From: Micromonospora fulviviridis
Lineage (GTDB): Bacteria > Actinomycetota > Actinomycetes > Mycobacteriales > Micromonosporaceae
Length of the DNA stretch: 64,000 nt
Direction of reading: 5' to 3'
Assembly: GCF_014648395.1 (NCBI RefSeq)
Contig: NZ_BMRA01000005.1
Coordinates: 423,215 to 487,214, forward strand
Below are positions 50,746 to 59,119 of this stretch, one piece after another; within the stretch, counting starts at the first letter, position 1, and each line of letters starts with the position of its first letter. The notes below the pieces were generated by a model that saw nothing but the letters and a program-made list of their open reading frames with translations, did no database searches and was not told the DNA's origin. A program made the translations under genes and the position numbers.

Positions 50746-51662
50746 CCGGCGAGCTGTGGCGCCCCGCCTCGGGCTGCGGGCCGGGCTGCCTACCGGCGGC
50801 CACGGGGCCGGACGTGTCGCCGCCGCGCCGGTTGGGGCGGCTGCTCGGCGTACTCGGGATGCTGCTGGCGGGGGCCGGCCTGGCCGCGCTGCTGCCGCTG
50901 CTGCCGGCCCGGGACCGGCGGGCCGCGCTGCGCGGCTGGGCCCGGGGGACGCTGCGCGCCCTCGGCGTGCGGCTGGTGGTCCGGGGCCGGCTGCCGCGCG
51001 GGCGGGCGCTGCTGGTCGCCAACCACGTCTCCTGGCTGGACGTCCTCGCGGTGCTCGCGGTCGCCCCGGCCCGGATGCTGGCCAAGCGGGAGGTCCGCGA
51101 CTGGCCGGTGGTGGGCCCGCTGGCCGCCGCGGCCGGCACGGTCTTCGTGGACCGGTCGCGGCCGCGCGACCTGCCCGCCACCGTCGGCCGGGTGGCCGGG
51201 GCGCTGCGCGCCGGGCACTCCGTGGCGGTGTTCCCGGAGGGCACGACCTGGTGCGGCCGGGCGTCCGGCTGCCGGCCCGGCCGGGGCTTCCGGCCGGCCG
51301 TCTTCCAGGCCGCGGTGGACGCCGGGGCGCCGGTCGTCCCGCTCGGGCTCGGCTACCGGTACGCGGGCGACCCGAGCGCCCTGCCCGCGTTCCTCGGTGA
51401 GGAGACGCTCTGGGAGTCGGTCCGCCGGGTGCTGGCCGCCCGGGACCTGACCGTGGCGGTGACGGTGGCCGCCGCGCTGCACCCGGCACACGGAGCGGAC
51501 CGGAGGATGCTGGCCCGGGCGGCCGAGTCGGCGATCCAGCCGGCCGGTGTCCGCGCGCCCGCCCGGCGCCCGGCGGCGGTCGGCGTGCGGATCGTCCGGC
51601 CGGTGGCGCCGGCCGCGCCGGTGGGGGTGGGGGCGGAGGTGGGGCTGGACCTGGTGGCCTGA
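50742..51662 (+). CDS. PlsC/OlsA-like lysophospholipid acyltransferase
   Basis: Membrane O-acyltransferase of 306 residues. One hydrophobic segment near 25-55 precedes the catalytic HX4D motif VANHVSWLDVLAVLA, then FVDRSRPRDLP, and the acceptor-site motif VAVFPEGTTWCGR. It would add the second acyl chain, on a lyso-ornithine lipid or lysophosphatidate. It overlaps the OlsB-like gene (GTGA). Confidence 0.88.
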   Translation: MTGELWRPASGCGPGCLPAATGPDVSPPRRLGRLLGVLGMLLAGAGLAALLPLLPARDRRAALRGWARGTLRALGVRLVVRGRLPRGRALLVANHVSWLDVLAVLAVAPARMLAKREVRDWPVVGPLAAAAGTVFVDRSRPRDLPATVGRVAGALRAGHSVAVFPEGTTWCGRASGCRPGRGFRPAVFQAAVDAGAPVVPLGLGYRYAGDPSALPAFLGEETLWESVRRVLAARDLTVAVTVAAALHPAHGADRRMLARAAESAIQPAGVRAPARRPAAVGVRIVRPVAPAAPVGVGAEVGLDLVA

Positions 51663-51689
51663 CGCGAACGCGACACAGTCGCGACAGTC

Positions 51690-51719
51690 TTGTTCAGTCG
51701 CGATGTATCGCGTTATGCT
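51690..51719 (+). promoter_or_regulatory. Promoter with palindromic operator of the DUF4097-padR operon
   Basis: TTGTTC (51690-51695) and TATGCT (51714-51719) frame an 18-base spacer that contains the palindrome CGCGATGTATCGCG (51699-51712). Nearby GTCGCGACA half sites occur upstream. PadR-type regulators commonly bind ATCGCGAT-like palindromes, and the PadR gene is the second of this operon. Confidence 0.65.
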
Positions 51720-51768
51720 CCTCCCATCACTCAACACGCCGTCGGCGTGTCACCGAGGGGAGGACGCC

Positions 51769-52608
51769 ATGACCAGCTGGACGGTCGACAGTCCGCAACG
51801 CATCACCCTGGACGAGCCGGTCACCCGGCTGGACGTCCGGCTCATCTCCGGCCGGCTCAACGTGGTCGGCACGGACGGGCCGGCCCGCGTGGACGTCACC
51901 CGGGTCAGCCGGCAGCCGGTCCGCGTCGAGCTGCGCGACGGCCGGCTCAGCGTCGGCCACGAGCGACCGCCCCGCTGGCCGGGAGTGCTCTGGTGGCTCG
52001 GCCAGCTCGGCCGCCGGTTCCGGGCCGAGGTCTCCATCGCCGTCCCCGCCCACGTGCTGGCCGACCTGCAACTGGTCGACGGCTCGCTGGTCGCCTCCGG
52101 CCTGCGCCGGGACACCCGGGTCGACGTGACCTCCGGTCAGGTCACCCTGATGGGGCTGCGCGGCCGCACCTCGGCGAAGGTCACCTCGGGTCCGGTCGAG
52201 GCGCTCGGCGTCGGCGGCGACCTCACCCTGGAGACGGTCTCCGGCGAGCTGATCCTCGCCGACAGCGCGCCCGAGCGCGTGCGCGCCCACGCGGTCTCCG
52301 GGTCGATCACCTGCGACCTGGACAACCCGCGCGGCAGCGAGATCCGGCTCAGCGCCATCTCCGGCAGCATCACCGTCCGGGTCCGCGAGGACAGCGACCT
52401 CACCGTCCACCTGCACACCACATCCGGCCGGATCACCAGCGGCTTCCCGCAGGTCTGCGGCGGCCAGCACGGGTTCGGCGCGGTGAAGGACAGCCACGGG
52501 GTGCTCGGCGGGGGCGCCGGTAAGCTCTGGGCGTCCGCGACCTCCGGCAGCATCGCGCTGCTCGCCCGTCCCGTCGAGGACACCGACGACGTGGAGGACC
52601 TGCCGTGA
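51769..52608 (+). CDS. DUF4097-family beta-helix protein
   Basis: Protein of 279 residues built of short beta repeats of the DUF4097/DUF4098 (adhesin-like) fold. Examples are RLDVRLISGRLNVVG, TRVDVTSGQVTLMGLRGRTS, SAKVTSGPVEALGVGG and LRAISGSITVR-like repeats. A Trp-rich hydrophobic tract (GVLWWLGQLGRRF) lies near 90. There is no signal peptide. Such proteins are often co-encoded with PadR regulators; here the stop overlaps the padR start. Molecular role unknown. Confidence 0.85.
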   Translation: MTSWTVDSPQRITLDEPVTRLDVRLISGRLNVVGTDGPARVDVTRVSRQPVRVELRDGRLSVGHERPPRWPGVLWWLGQLGRRFRAEVSIAVPAHVLADLQLVDGSLVASGLRRDTRVDVTSGQVTLMGLRGRTSAKVTSGPVEALGVGGDLTLETVSGELILADSAPERVRAHAVSGSITCDLDNPRGSEIRLSAISGSITVRVREDSDLTVHLHTTSGRITSGFPQVCGGQHGFGAVKDSHGVLGGGAGKLWASATSGSIALLARPVEDTDDVEDLP

Positions 52609-53228
52609 CCGCCGTGTTCAGTCACGGGCGGCTCCGGCTCTACCTGCTCAAGCTGCTCGACGACGGGCCGAAGCACGGCTACGAGCTGATCCGCCTGCTG
52701 GAGGACCGCTTCCTCGGCCTCTACGCGCCCAGCGCCGGCACCATCTACCCCCGCCTCCAGCGCCTGGAGGTGGAGGGGCTGGTCAGCCACACCGCCGCCG
52801 GCGGCCGCAAGGTCTACGAGATCACCGACGCGGGCCGCGCCGAGCTGCGGCAACGCGCCGACGAGCTGGCCACCCTGGAAGCGGACATCACCGCCTCCGT
52901 CGAGGACCTCTCCGCGCTGGCCGGCGAGATCCGCACCGAGGTACGCGGCTCGGTCCGGGACCTGAAGCGGGAGCTGCGCGAGGCGGCCCGGCAGACCCGC
53001 CAGGCCCGCTGGGCGCCTCCGCCGCCGACCACCCGACCGCCGAGCAGCGGCGGCCCCCGCCCGAGCGCGGAGCCGCCCCTGCTCGCCGAGTTCGACCAGC
53101 GGCTGGCCGCGTTCACCGTCGAGGTAGGCGCGCTGGTGCGGGCCGGCCGGCTCACTGACTCCCAGCTCCGTACGGCCATCCGCCTGCTCGACGGGGCACT
53201 GGACGGGCTCCGCCGGCTGCTCCGCTAG
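52605..53228 (+). CDS. PadR-family transcription regulator
   Basis: Regulator of 207 residues. The PadR winged helix is in the first 85 residues (RLRLYLLKLLDDGPKHGYEL, IRLLEDRFLGLYAPSAGTIY, PRLQRLEVEGLVSH). A long C-terminal helical arm with a Pro-rich break (about 140-165) replaces the usual dimerisation domain. It probably represses its own operon through the palindrome at 51699-51712. The signal is unknown. Confidence 0.88.
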   Translation: MTAVFSHGRLRLYLLKLLDDGPKHGYELIRLLEDRFLGLYAPSAGTIYPRLQRLEVEGLVSHTAAGGRKVYEITDAGRAELRQRADELATLEADITASVEDLSALAGEIRTEVRGSVRDLKRELREAARQTRQARWAPPPPTTRPPSSGGPRPSAEPPLLAEFDQRLAAFTVEVGALVRAGRLTDSQLRTAIRLLDGALDGLRRLLR

Positions 53229-53240
53229 GGGCCCGGCGGC

Positions 53241-53257
53241 TCACAGGTTGTTTCCAG
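53241..53257 (+). promoter_or_regulatory. Direct-repeat box upstream of the PhoP-like regulator gene
   Basis: TCACAG (53241-53246) and TTCCAG (53252-53257) start 11 bases apart, the pitch of OmpR/PhoP-family tandem binding sites. A similar array lies upstream of the HtrA gene. Confidence 0.5.
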
Positions 53258-53290
53258 GGTCCACCCAGCGCGGCCGCAGCGAGAGCGCGG

Positions 53291-54004
53291 ATGATGGGTG
53301 CCATGGTGGCTACCCAGACCGAGGCCCGACTGCTCGTCGTCGAGGACGATCCCAACATCCTCGAACTGCTCTCCGCGAGCCTGCGCTTCGCCGGCTTCGA
53401 CGTCGCCACCGCTACCAGCGGCAGCGCGGCGCTCAACGCCGCCAAGGACCACCGGCCCGACCTGGTCGTGCTCGACGTGATGCTGCCCGACCTCGACGGC
53501 TTCGAGGTCATCCGGATGCTCCGCGAGGGCGGCACGCGCACCCCGGTGGTCTTCCTGACCGCCCGGGACGCCACCGACGACAAGATCCGTGGGCTCACCC
53601 TGGGCGGGGACGACTACGTCACCAAGCCGTTCAGCCTGGAGGAGCTGACCGCCCGGATCCGGGCCGTGCTGCGGCGCACCGCCACCGGCGAGCACGCCCC
53701 CTCCCGGCTCACCTTCGCCGACCTGGAGCTGGACGAGGAGACCCACGAGGTGCACCGCGCCGGCCAGCGGGTGCAGCTCTCGCCGACCGAGTTCAAGCTG
53801 CTGCGCTACCTCATGCTGAACGCCAACCGGGTGCTGTCCAAGGCGCAGATCCTCGACCACGTCTGGAACTACGACTTCCGCGGCGACGACAACATCGTCG
53901 AGTCCTACATCTCCTACCTGCGGCGCAAGGTCGACAACACCCAGCCCCGGCTCATCCACACCCTGCGCGGGGTCGGGTACGTGCTGCGCAAGCCGGCGGC
54001 GTGA
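53291..54004 (+). CDS. OmpR/PhoP-family response regulator
   Basis: DNA-binding regulator of 237 residues, most like mycobacterial PhoP. Receiver domain: VVEDDPNILELLSASLRFAG, phospho-acceptor D62 in LVVLDVMLPDLDGFEV, LTARDATDDKIRGLTLGGDD and YVTKPFSLEEL. The C-terminal winged helix has VQLSPTEFKLLRYLMLNANR, VLSKAQILDHVWNYDFRGDD and RLIHTLRGVGYVLRKP. A later start MVATQTEAR at 53303 is possible. The stop overlaps the sensor-kinase start (GTGA). Confidence 0.92.
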   Translation: MMGAMVATQTEARLLVVEDDPNILELLSASLRFAGFDVATATSGSAALNAAKDHRPDLVVLDVMLPDLDGFEVIRMLREGGTRTPVVFLTARDATDDKIRGLTLGGDDYVTKPFSLEELTARIRAVLRRTATGEHAPSRLTFADLELDEETHEVHRAGQRVQLSPTEFKLLRYLMLNANRVLSKAQILDHVWNYDFRGDDNIVESYISYLRRKVDNTQPRLIHTLRGVGYVLRKPAA

Positions 54005-55557
54005 ACGCCGTCCACGACGCGAAGGGCTGGCTGCGCAGCGTCCCGCTGCGGGTGAAGCTGGTCACCTCGGTTCTCGCCCTGGTGGCGGTGGCCCTGCTGG
54101 TGATCAGCGGGCTCACCGCGTTCCTGCTCCGCGACTACCTGATCGGACAGGTGGACGAGCAGCTCAGCGGGGGCGCGATGAACGTGGCCCGGTCGCTGGA
54201 TCAGGCCGGCGGCAATCCGGTCAAGATCAACATTCCGTCCGACTACGTGGCCGCCCAGGCGACACCCGGTCAGCCGGTGGAAGCACCCACCCGCTACACC
54301 GGCCTCCGGGACGAGGAGCTGCCGCCCTTCCCCGCCGACTTCGCGGGCTACCGGGAGCAGGTGGGCGAGCCGTTCACGGTCCGCTCGCTGGACGGCCGGA
54401 CCCGGTGGCGGATGCTCTATACCGACCTTCCCGACGGCCGGGTGATCGCCTTCGGGCAGCACCTCACCGCCGTCGACCAGTCGGTCGGGCAGCTCATCTG
54501 GATCGACCTGCTGGTGGGCGGGGCCGTGCTGATCATCCTGGCCTCGGTCGGGGCGGGCATCGTGCGTACCAGCCTCAAGCCTCTCGTGGAGATCGAGCGG
54601 ACCGCGGCGGCCATCGCCGGCGGTGACCTGACCCAGCGGGTGCCCGACCCCGAGGAGGGGCGGGCCTGCCCGACCTCCGAGCTGGGCCGGCTCTCCCGGG
54701 CTCTCAACGCCATGCTCGCCCAGATCGAGGCGGCGTTCACGGCGCGGGCCGCCTCCGAGGCGGCGGCGCGCAGCGCCGAGGTGAGCGCCCGGGACGCCGC
54801 CGCGTCGGCCCAGGCGTCCGAGGCGCGGGCCCGCCGCTCCGAGGAGCGGATGCGGCAGTTCATCGCCGACGCCTCGCACGAGCTGCGCACCCCGCTGACC
54901 ACCATCCGGGGCTTCGCCGAGCTGTACCGGCAGGGCGCGGCCCGGCAGCCGGAGCAGACCGCCGGCCTGCTGCGCCGGATCGAGGACGAGGCGTCCCGGA
55001 TGGGTCTGCTCGTCGAGGACCTGCTGCTGCTGGCGCGGATGGACCGGGAGCGGCCCATCGCGCTGGCCCCGGTCGAGCTGCCGGTGCTCGCCTCGGACGC
55101 GGTCCAGGCGGCCCGGGCCGTGGAGCCGAACCGGGCCATCACGCTGGAGATCGAGCCGGGCGTGGGTCCGCTGGTGGTGCTCGGCGACGACGCCCGGCTG
55201 CGCCAGGTGATCGGCAACCTCATGACCAACGCGCTCACCCACACCCCGGCGGACACCGCGGTGACCCTGCGGCTGCGGGCGGAGCCGGGGAACCTGGCCG
55301 TGGTGGAGGTGGCGGACACCGGTCCCGGCCTCACCCCCGAGCAGGCCGAGCGGGTCTTCGAGCGGTTCTACCGGGTGGACGCGGCGCGTACCCGGCGGGC
55401 GGGTGGGCCGACCAGCACCGGGCTGGGGCTGGCCATCGTCGCCGCGTTGGTGGCCGCGCACCACGGCACCGTGGAGGTGGCCGAGACGCCGGGCGGCGGG
55501 GCCACCTTCCGGGTGAAGCTGCCGCTGCTGCCCGAGGCGCCCGAGCCCGGCGAGTGA
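54001..55557 (+). CDS. Sensor histidine kinase (HAMP-HisKA), partner of the PhoP-like regulator
   Basis: Membrane sensor of 518 residues. First helix is about residues 22-43, followed by an extracytoplasmic sensor domain (about 45-160) and the second helix (about 165-188). HAMP is at about 190-245, then an unusually Ala-rich coiled-coil insert (about 246-285) before the H box DASHELRTPLTTIRGFAELY with H293. The ATPase domain has NLMTNALTHTP, VADTGPGLTPEQAERVFERF and GLGLAIVAALVAAHHG. It is coupled to the regulator gene. Confidence 0.92.
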   Translation: MNAVHDAKGWLRSVPLRVKLVTSVLALVAVALLVISGLTAFLLRDYLIGQVDEQLSGGAMNVARSLDQAGGNPVKINIPSDYVAAQATPGQPVEAPTRYTGLRDEELPPFPADFAGYREQVGEPFTVRSLDGRTRWRMLYTDLPDGRVIAFGQHLTAVDQSVGQLIWIDLLVGGAVLIILASVGAGIVRTSLKPLVEIERTAAAIAGGDLTQRVPDPEEGRACPTSELGRLSRALNAMLAQIEAAFTARAASEAAARSAEVSARDAAASAQASEARARRSEERMRQFIADASHELRTPLTTIRGFAELYRQGAARQPEQTAGLLRRIEDEASRMGLLVEDLLLLARMDRERPIALAPVELPVLASDAVQAARAVEPNRAITLEIEPGVGPLVVLGDDARLRQVIGNLMTNALTHTPADTAVTLRLRAEPGNLAVVEVADTGPGLTPEQAERVFERFYRVDAARTRRAGGPTSTGLGLAIVAALVAAHHGTVEVAETPGGGATFRVKLPLLPEAPEPGE

Positions 55558-55559
55558 CT

Positions 55560-55586
55560 TTCAGAAAACATTCAGGCGGGTTCCAG
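55560..55586 (+). promoter_or_regulatory. Direct-repeat array upstream of the HtrA gene
   Basis: TTCAG (55560-55564), TTCAG (55571-55575) and TTCCAG (55581-55586) recur at 11- and 10-base spacing just after the sensor-kinase stop. They resemble the pair in front of the PhoP-like gene and are candidate regulator-binding boxes. Confidence 0.5.
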
Positions 55587-55619
55587 GCTGGTCGCAGTGC
55601 CAGGGGAGAAGGTGGAGTC

Positions 55620-57119
55620 ATGACCGACCACGAGACCGATCCGCAGCGGTCGCCGGCTCCCGCCGACGCCGAGCCGTCGCACCCGACCGCCGAGCTGCCC
55701 CGCGCCGAGAGCGGGCAGTCGGACCCCACCGTCACCCCGGCCGTGGCGCCGGTTCCGGCCGACTCCCCGGCCGCCGGAACCACCGCCCCGGCTCCCGCCG
55801 GCCAGGCCGAGGCGCCGGCCGCGCCCGCCGGCCCGTACGCGCCGCCGGCGGCAGCGGCGTACCCGGTCTCCGGGCAGCCGCAGCAGCCGCACCCCTGGTA
55901 CGGGGGCCACCAGCAGAACCCCTGGTCGCAGCAGGGCGGCTACCCGTCGCAGGCCGGCGGCCCGGTCCCGCCGTACCAGCCGCACCAGGCGTACCCGCAG
56001 CACCAGCCGCACCAGGTCCACCAGGCCGGGCAGCCGGTCCCGCCGTGGGGCCCGCAGCAGCCCGCGCGGCCCAGCCGGGCCGGGAAGTTCATCGGTGCGG
56101 GCGCCCTCGCGCTGGCGCTGATGCTCGGCTCCGGTGTGGCCGGCGGCGCGCTCGCCCTCGCCCTCGACGGCGACGGCACCGTCACGCGCACCTACTCCGC
56201 GGCTCCGGTACTCAACAGCGCCGACCTGCCGAAGATCGCGGCCGCCGTCCAGGACAGCATCGTCACGATCATGACGGACAGCGGTGAGGGGTCCGGGGTG
56301 ATCCTCAGCGCCGACGGGTACGTGTTGACCAACAACCACGTGGTCGCCTCCGCGAGCGGCAACACGGTGAAGGTGGTCTTCGCCGACGGCAAGACCGCCC
56401 AGGCGAAGATCGTCGGCACCGACCCGAAGACCGACCTCGCGGTGGTCAAGGCCAACGGCGTGAGCGACCTGAAGGCGGCCAAGTTCGGCGACAGCGACGC
56501 CATGCAGGTGGGCGACCAGGTGCTCGCCCTGGGCAGCCCGCTCGGCCTCCAGGGCTCGGTCACCGCCGGCATCCTCAGCGCCCGCGACCGCACCATCCAG
56601 GCCGGCGAGGGCGGTCAGCAGCAGAGCCCGCAGCAGGGCGCCAGCTCGATCTCCGGCCTGCTCCAGACCGACGCCCCGATCAACCCGGGCAACTCGGGCG
56701 GCGCGCTGGTCAACACCCGCGGCGAGGTGATCGGCATCAACACCGCCATCGCCACCGCCGGGCAGGGCAGCAACGGCAACATCGGGGTCGGCTTCGCCAT
56801 CCCCAGCAACAAGGCCAAGAACGTGGCCGAGAAGCTCCAGCGCGGCGAGAAGATCAGCCACCCGTCCCTCGGGGTCAGCGTGGCCGGCGCGGAGGACGGC
56901 GGCGCGCTGGTCTCCGACGTGGTCGCGGGCAGCGCCGCCGAGAAGGCCGGGCTCCAGCGGGGCGACGTCATCACCAAGTTCGGTGACAAGGTGATCAACG
57001 ACTCGAACGACCTGGTCGGCGCCGTGCAGGCCGGCAAGGTCGGGGACCGGGTCGAGGTCCAGTTCAAGCGGAACGGTTCGACCGAGACGGCAACCGTGAC
57101 GCTCGCCGAGACGTCCTAA
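55620..57119 (+). CDS. Membrane-anchored HtrA/DegP-family serine protease with PDZ domain
   Basis: Envelope quality-control protease of 499 residues. A Pro/Gln/Ala-rich cytoplasmic region (about 1-155) precedes one transmembrane helix (about 160-182, IGAGALALALMLGSGVAGGA), so the protease lies outside the membrane. The trypsin-like domain has the triad H240 (TNNHVVAS), D272 (KTDLAVVK) and S359 (NPGNSGGALVN). The C-terminal PDZ domain is LGVSVAGAEDGGALVSDVVA and on. It follows the two-component genes and shares their repeat motif, which suggests regulation by them. Confidence 0.94.
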   Translation: MTDHETDPQRSPAPADAEPSHPTAELPRAESGQSDPTVTPAVAPVPADSPAAGTTAPAPAGQAEAPAAPAGPYAPPAAAAYPVSGQPQQPHPWYGGHQQNPWSQQGGYPSQAGGPVPPYQPHQAYPQHQPHQVHQAGQPVPPWGPQQPARPSRAGKFIGAGALALALMLGSGVAGGALALALDGDGTVTRTYSAAPVLNSADLPKIAAAVQDSIVTIMTDSGEGSGVILSADGYVLTNNHVVASASGNTVKVVFADGKTAQAKIVGTDPKTDLAVVKANGVSDLKAAKFGDSDAMQVGDQVLALGSPLGLQGSVTAGILSARDRTIQAGEGGQQQSPQQGASSISGLLQTDAPINPGNSGGALVNTRGEVIGINTAIATAGQGSNGNIGVGFAIPSNKAKNVAEKLQRGEKISHPSLGVSVAGAEDGGALVSDVVAGSAAEKAGLQRGDVITKFGDKVINDSNDLVGAVQAGKVGDRVEVQFKRNGSTETATVTLAETS

Positions 57120-57140
57120 CACCAGACCTGCCTCCTCCAC

Positions 57141-57193
57141 GGGCGGCGGGCGACGGAGCCAAGGGGGTTGGTTCCGTCGCCCGCCGCCCTTTT
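57141..57193 (+). terminator. Intrinsic terminator after the HtrA gene
   Basis: A perfect 17-bp stem (GGGCGGCGGGCGACGGA and complement), with an additional CCAA/TTGG pairing in the loop, is followed by TTTT. Confidence 0.9.
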
Positions 57194-57252
57194 CGCGTCC
57201 TCACCCGCACCGGGTGAGCCGGTCTCACCCCGTCCGGCGGCACCCTCGGGGC

Positions 57253-57924
57253 ATGACGACCACCTCCGCCGTCCGTACCGACCAGGACATCCAGCGGGAC
57301 GTGCTCGCCGAGCTGGACTGGGACGCGCAGACCCGGCCGACCGAGATCGGGGTGACCGTCGCCGACGGCGTGGTCTCGCTCACCGGCCAGGTGGACAGCT
57401 ACGCCCGGCGCTGGGCCGCCGAGCGCTGCGCGCACCGGGTCCGGGGCGTCCGCGCCGTCGCCAGCGACCTGGAGGTCGAGCTGCCCGCCACCGAGGCACG
57501 CACCGACGCCGACATCGCCATCGCGGCCAGCCGGGCGCTCGAGTGGGACAGCTTCGTCCCCGCCGAGCGCCTCGACGTGACTGTCGCCGACGGCTGGGTC
57601 ATGCTCCGCGGCGAGGTGGAGTACGGCTTCCAGCGCCGTACCGCCGAGCGGGAGCTGCGCCGGCTGCGCGGCGTACGCGGGGTGACGAACCTGGTCGAGG
57701 TGCGCCCGCCCACCCCGCCCAGCGACGAGCAGAACCGCCGCGACCTGCAACGCGTCCTGTTCCGGCGGACCGGCACCGAACGCATCGAGGTGCGGGTCGG
57801 CGGGGACACCGTGGTGCTCGACGGGGTGGTCCGCTCGTGGTGGCAGCGGGAGGAGGCGGAACGGGCGGCCTGGGCCACGCCCGGCGTACGCGAGGTGCAC
57901 GACCGGATCGTGGTGGCCGGCTGA
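57253..57924 (+). CDS. Triple BON-domain protein
   Basis: Cytoplasmic-looking protein of 223 residues with three BON repeats, each with the V-x-DGVVSLTG or similar turn: VTVADGVVSLTGQVDSYARR (about 33-52), VTVADGWVMLRGEVEYGFQR (about 110-129) and VRVGGDTVVLDGVVRSWWQR (about 178-197). BON domains bind phospholipids or form oligomers. There is no signal peptide, unlike Escherichia coli OsmY. An OsmY/stress-related role is a family-level inference. Confidence 0.87.
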   Translation: MTTTSAVRTDQDIQRDVLAELDWDAQTRPTEIGVTVADGVVSLTGQVDSYARRWAAERCAHRVRGVRAVASDLEVELPATEARTDADIAIAASRALEWDSFVPAERLDVTVADGWVMLRGEVEYGFQRRTAERELRRLRGVRGVTNLVEVRPPTPPSDEQNRRDLQRVLFRRTGTERIEVRVGGDTVVLDGVVRSWWQREEAERAAWATPGVREVHDRIVVAG

Positions 57925-57997
57925 GCCGCCGTTTACCGCCGGACGCGTCGGGAAACCGCCGCCGACGGGGTACGCCGGGGACCATCGGGGAGGACTC

Positions 57998-59116
57998 GTG
58001 GCCGTGAACCAGCCGCCGTCGGACCGCTCACGGGCCGGGCCCCTGCGGATCGCGATGGTGGTTCCGCCCTGGCTGTCCGTCCCGCCGCCCGGCTACGGCG
58101 GCCTGGAGCAGGTGGTGGCCGGTCTGGTGGACGGGCTGGTCGACCGCGGCCACACGGTGACCCTGTTCGGTGCCGGCCGGGAGAACGGCACGGCCGCCGA
58201 CTTCGTCTCCACCTGCGCGGACCTCCAGTACGAGCGGCTGGGCGAGTCGCTGCCCGAGCTGGCCCACCTGGCCCACGTCAACCGGCTGGTGGACCCGGCC
58301 GACTTCGACCTGGTGCACGACCACACCACCATCGGCCCGATGGTCGCGGGCCAGCGCCGGGTGCCCACCGTGGCCACCGTGCACGGCAACCCCGTGGGGG
58401 AGTACGGCACCGTGCTGAGCAACGCCGACCACGGGGTGGGGCTGGTGGCGATCTCGCACGCCCAGCGCGCCGCCAACCCGGACCTGCCCTGGGTGGGCAC
58501 CGTGCACAACGCGATGCCGCTGCGGGACTTCCCGCACAAGCGTTCGCCGGGGCCCGGGCCGGTGCTCTGGCTCGCCCGGTTCAGCCCGGACAAGGGCCCG
58601 GACGTGGCGATCCGCGCCTGCCGGGCGGCCGGCCTGCCGCTCACCCTGGCCGGCAAGTGCAACGAGCCGGCCGAGCGCCGCTACTTCGCGCAGGTGGTCG
58701 AGCCGCTGCTGGACGAGGACGTCACCCTGGTGCTCAACGCCGACCGGGCGGCGACCCTGCGGCTGTTGGTCGACGCCCGCTGCCTCATCATGCCGATCCA
58801 GTGGGCGGAGCCGTTCGGCATGGTGATGGTGGAGGCCATGGCCACCGGCACGCCCGTCGTGGCGCTGCGCCGAGGCGCCGTGCCGGAGCTGGTCCAGGAC
58901 GGGGTCACCGGGCTGGTCTGCGACCGCGCGGAGGAGCTGCCGGCGGCGCTGCGGGCGGCGGCCCGCCTCGACCCCGCGGACAGCATCGCGCACGTGGCGG
59001 AGCACTTCTCGGTCGAGCGGATGGCCGCCGGCTACGAGGCGGTCTACCGGAGCTTCCTGGCCGGTCGGGCCGGGTTCACCGGGCGGCGCGAGGCCACGCC
59101 CGTCGTCGCCGGTTGA
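57998..59116 (+). CDS. GT4-family glycosyltransferase
   Basis: GT-B glycosyltransferase of 372 residues. The opening block is MVVPPWLSVPPPGYGGLEQV with the glycine-rich acceptor turn, then LVHDHTTIGPMVAGQR, TVHGNPVGEYG and ISHAQRAANPDL. The donor domain has LWLARFSPDKGPDVAIRACR and the E-x7-E motif WAEPFGMVMVEAMATGTPVV. It is homologous in type to the gene at 5869-7107 but in a different branch. Sugar and acceptor unknown. GTG start after GGGGAGGA. Confidence 0.87.
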   Translation: MAVNQPPSDRSRAGPLRIAMVVPPWLSVPPPGYGGLEQVVAGLVDGLVDRGHTVTLFGAGRENGTAADFVSTCADLQYERLGESLPELAHLAHVNRLVDPADFDLVHDHTTIGPMVAGQRRVPTVATVHGNPVGEYGTVLSNADHGVGLVAISHAQRAANPDLPWVGTVHNAMPLRDFPHKRSPGPGPVLWLARFSPDKGPDVAIRACRAAGLPLTLAGKCNEPAERRYFAQVVEPLLDEDVTLVLNADRAATLRLLVDARCLIMPIQWAEPFGMVMVEAMATGTPVVALRRGAVPELVQDGVTGLVCDRAEELPAALRAAARLDPADSIAHVAEHFSVERMAAGYEAVYRSFLAGRAGFTGRREATPVVAG

Positions 59117-59119
59117 CCC

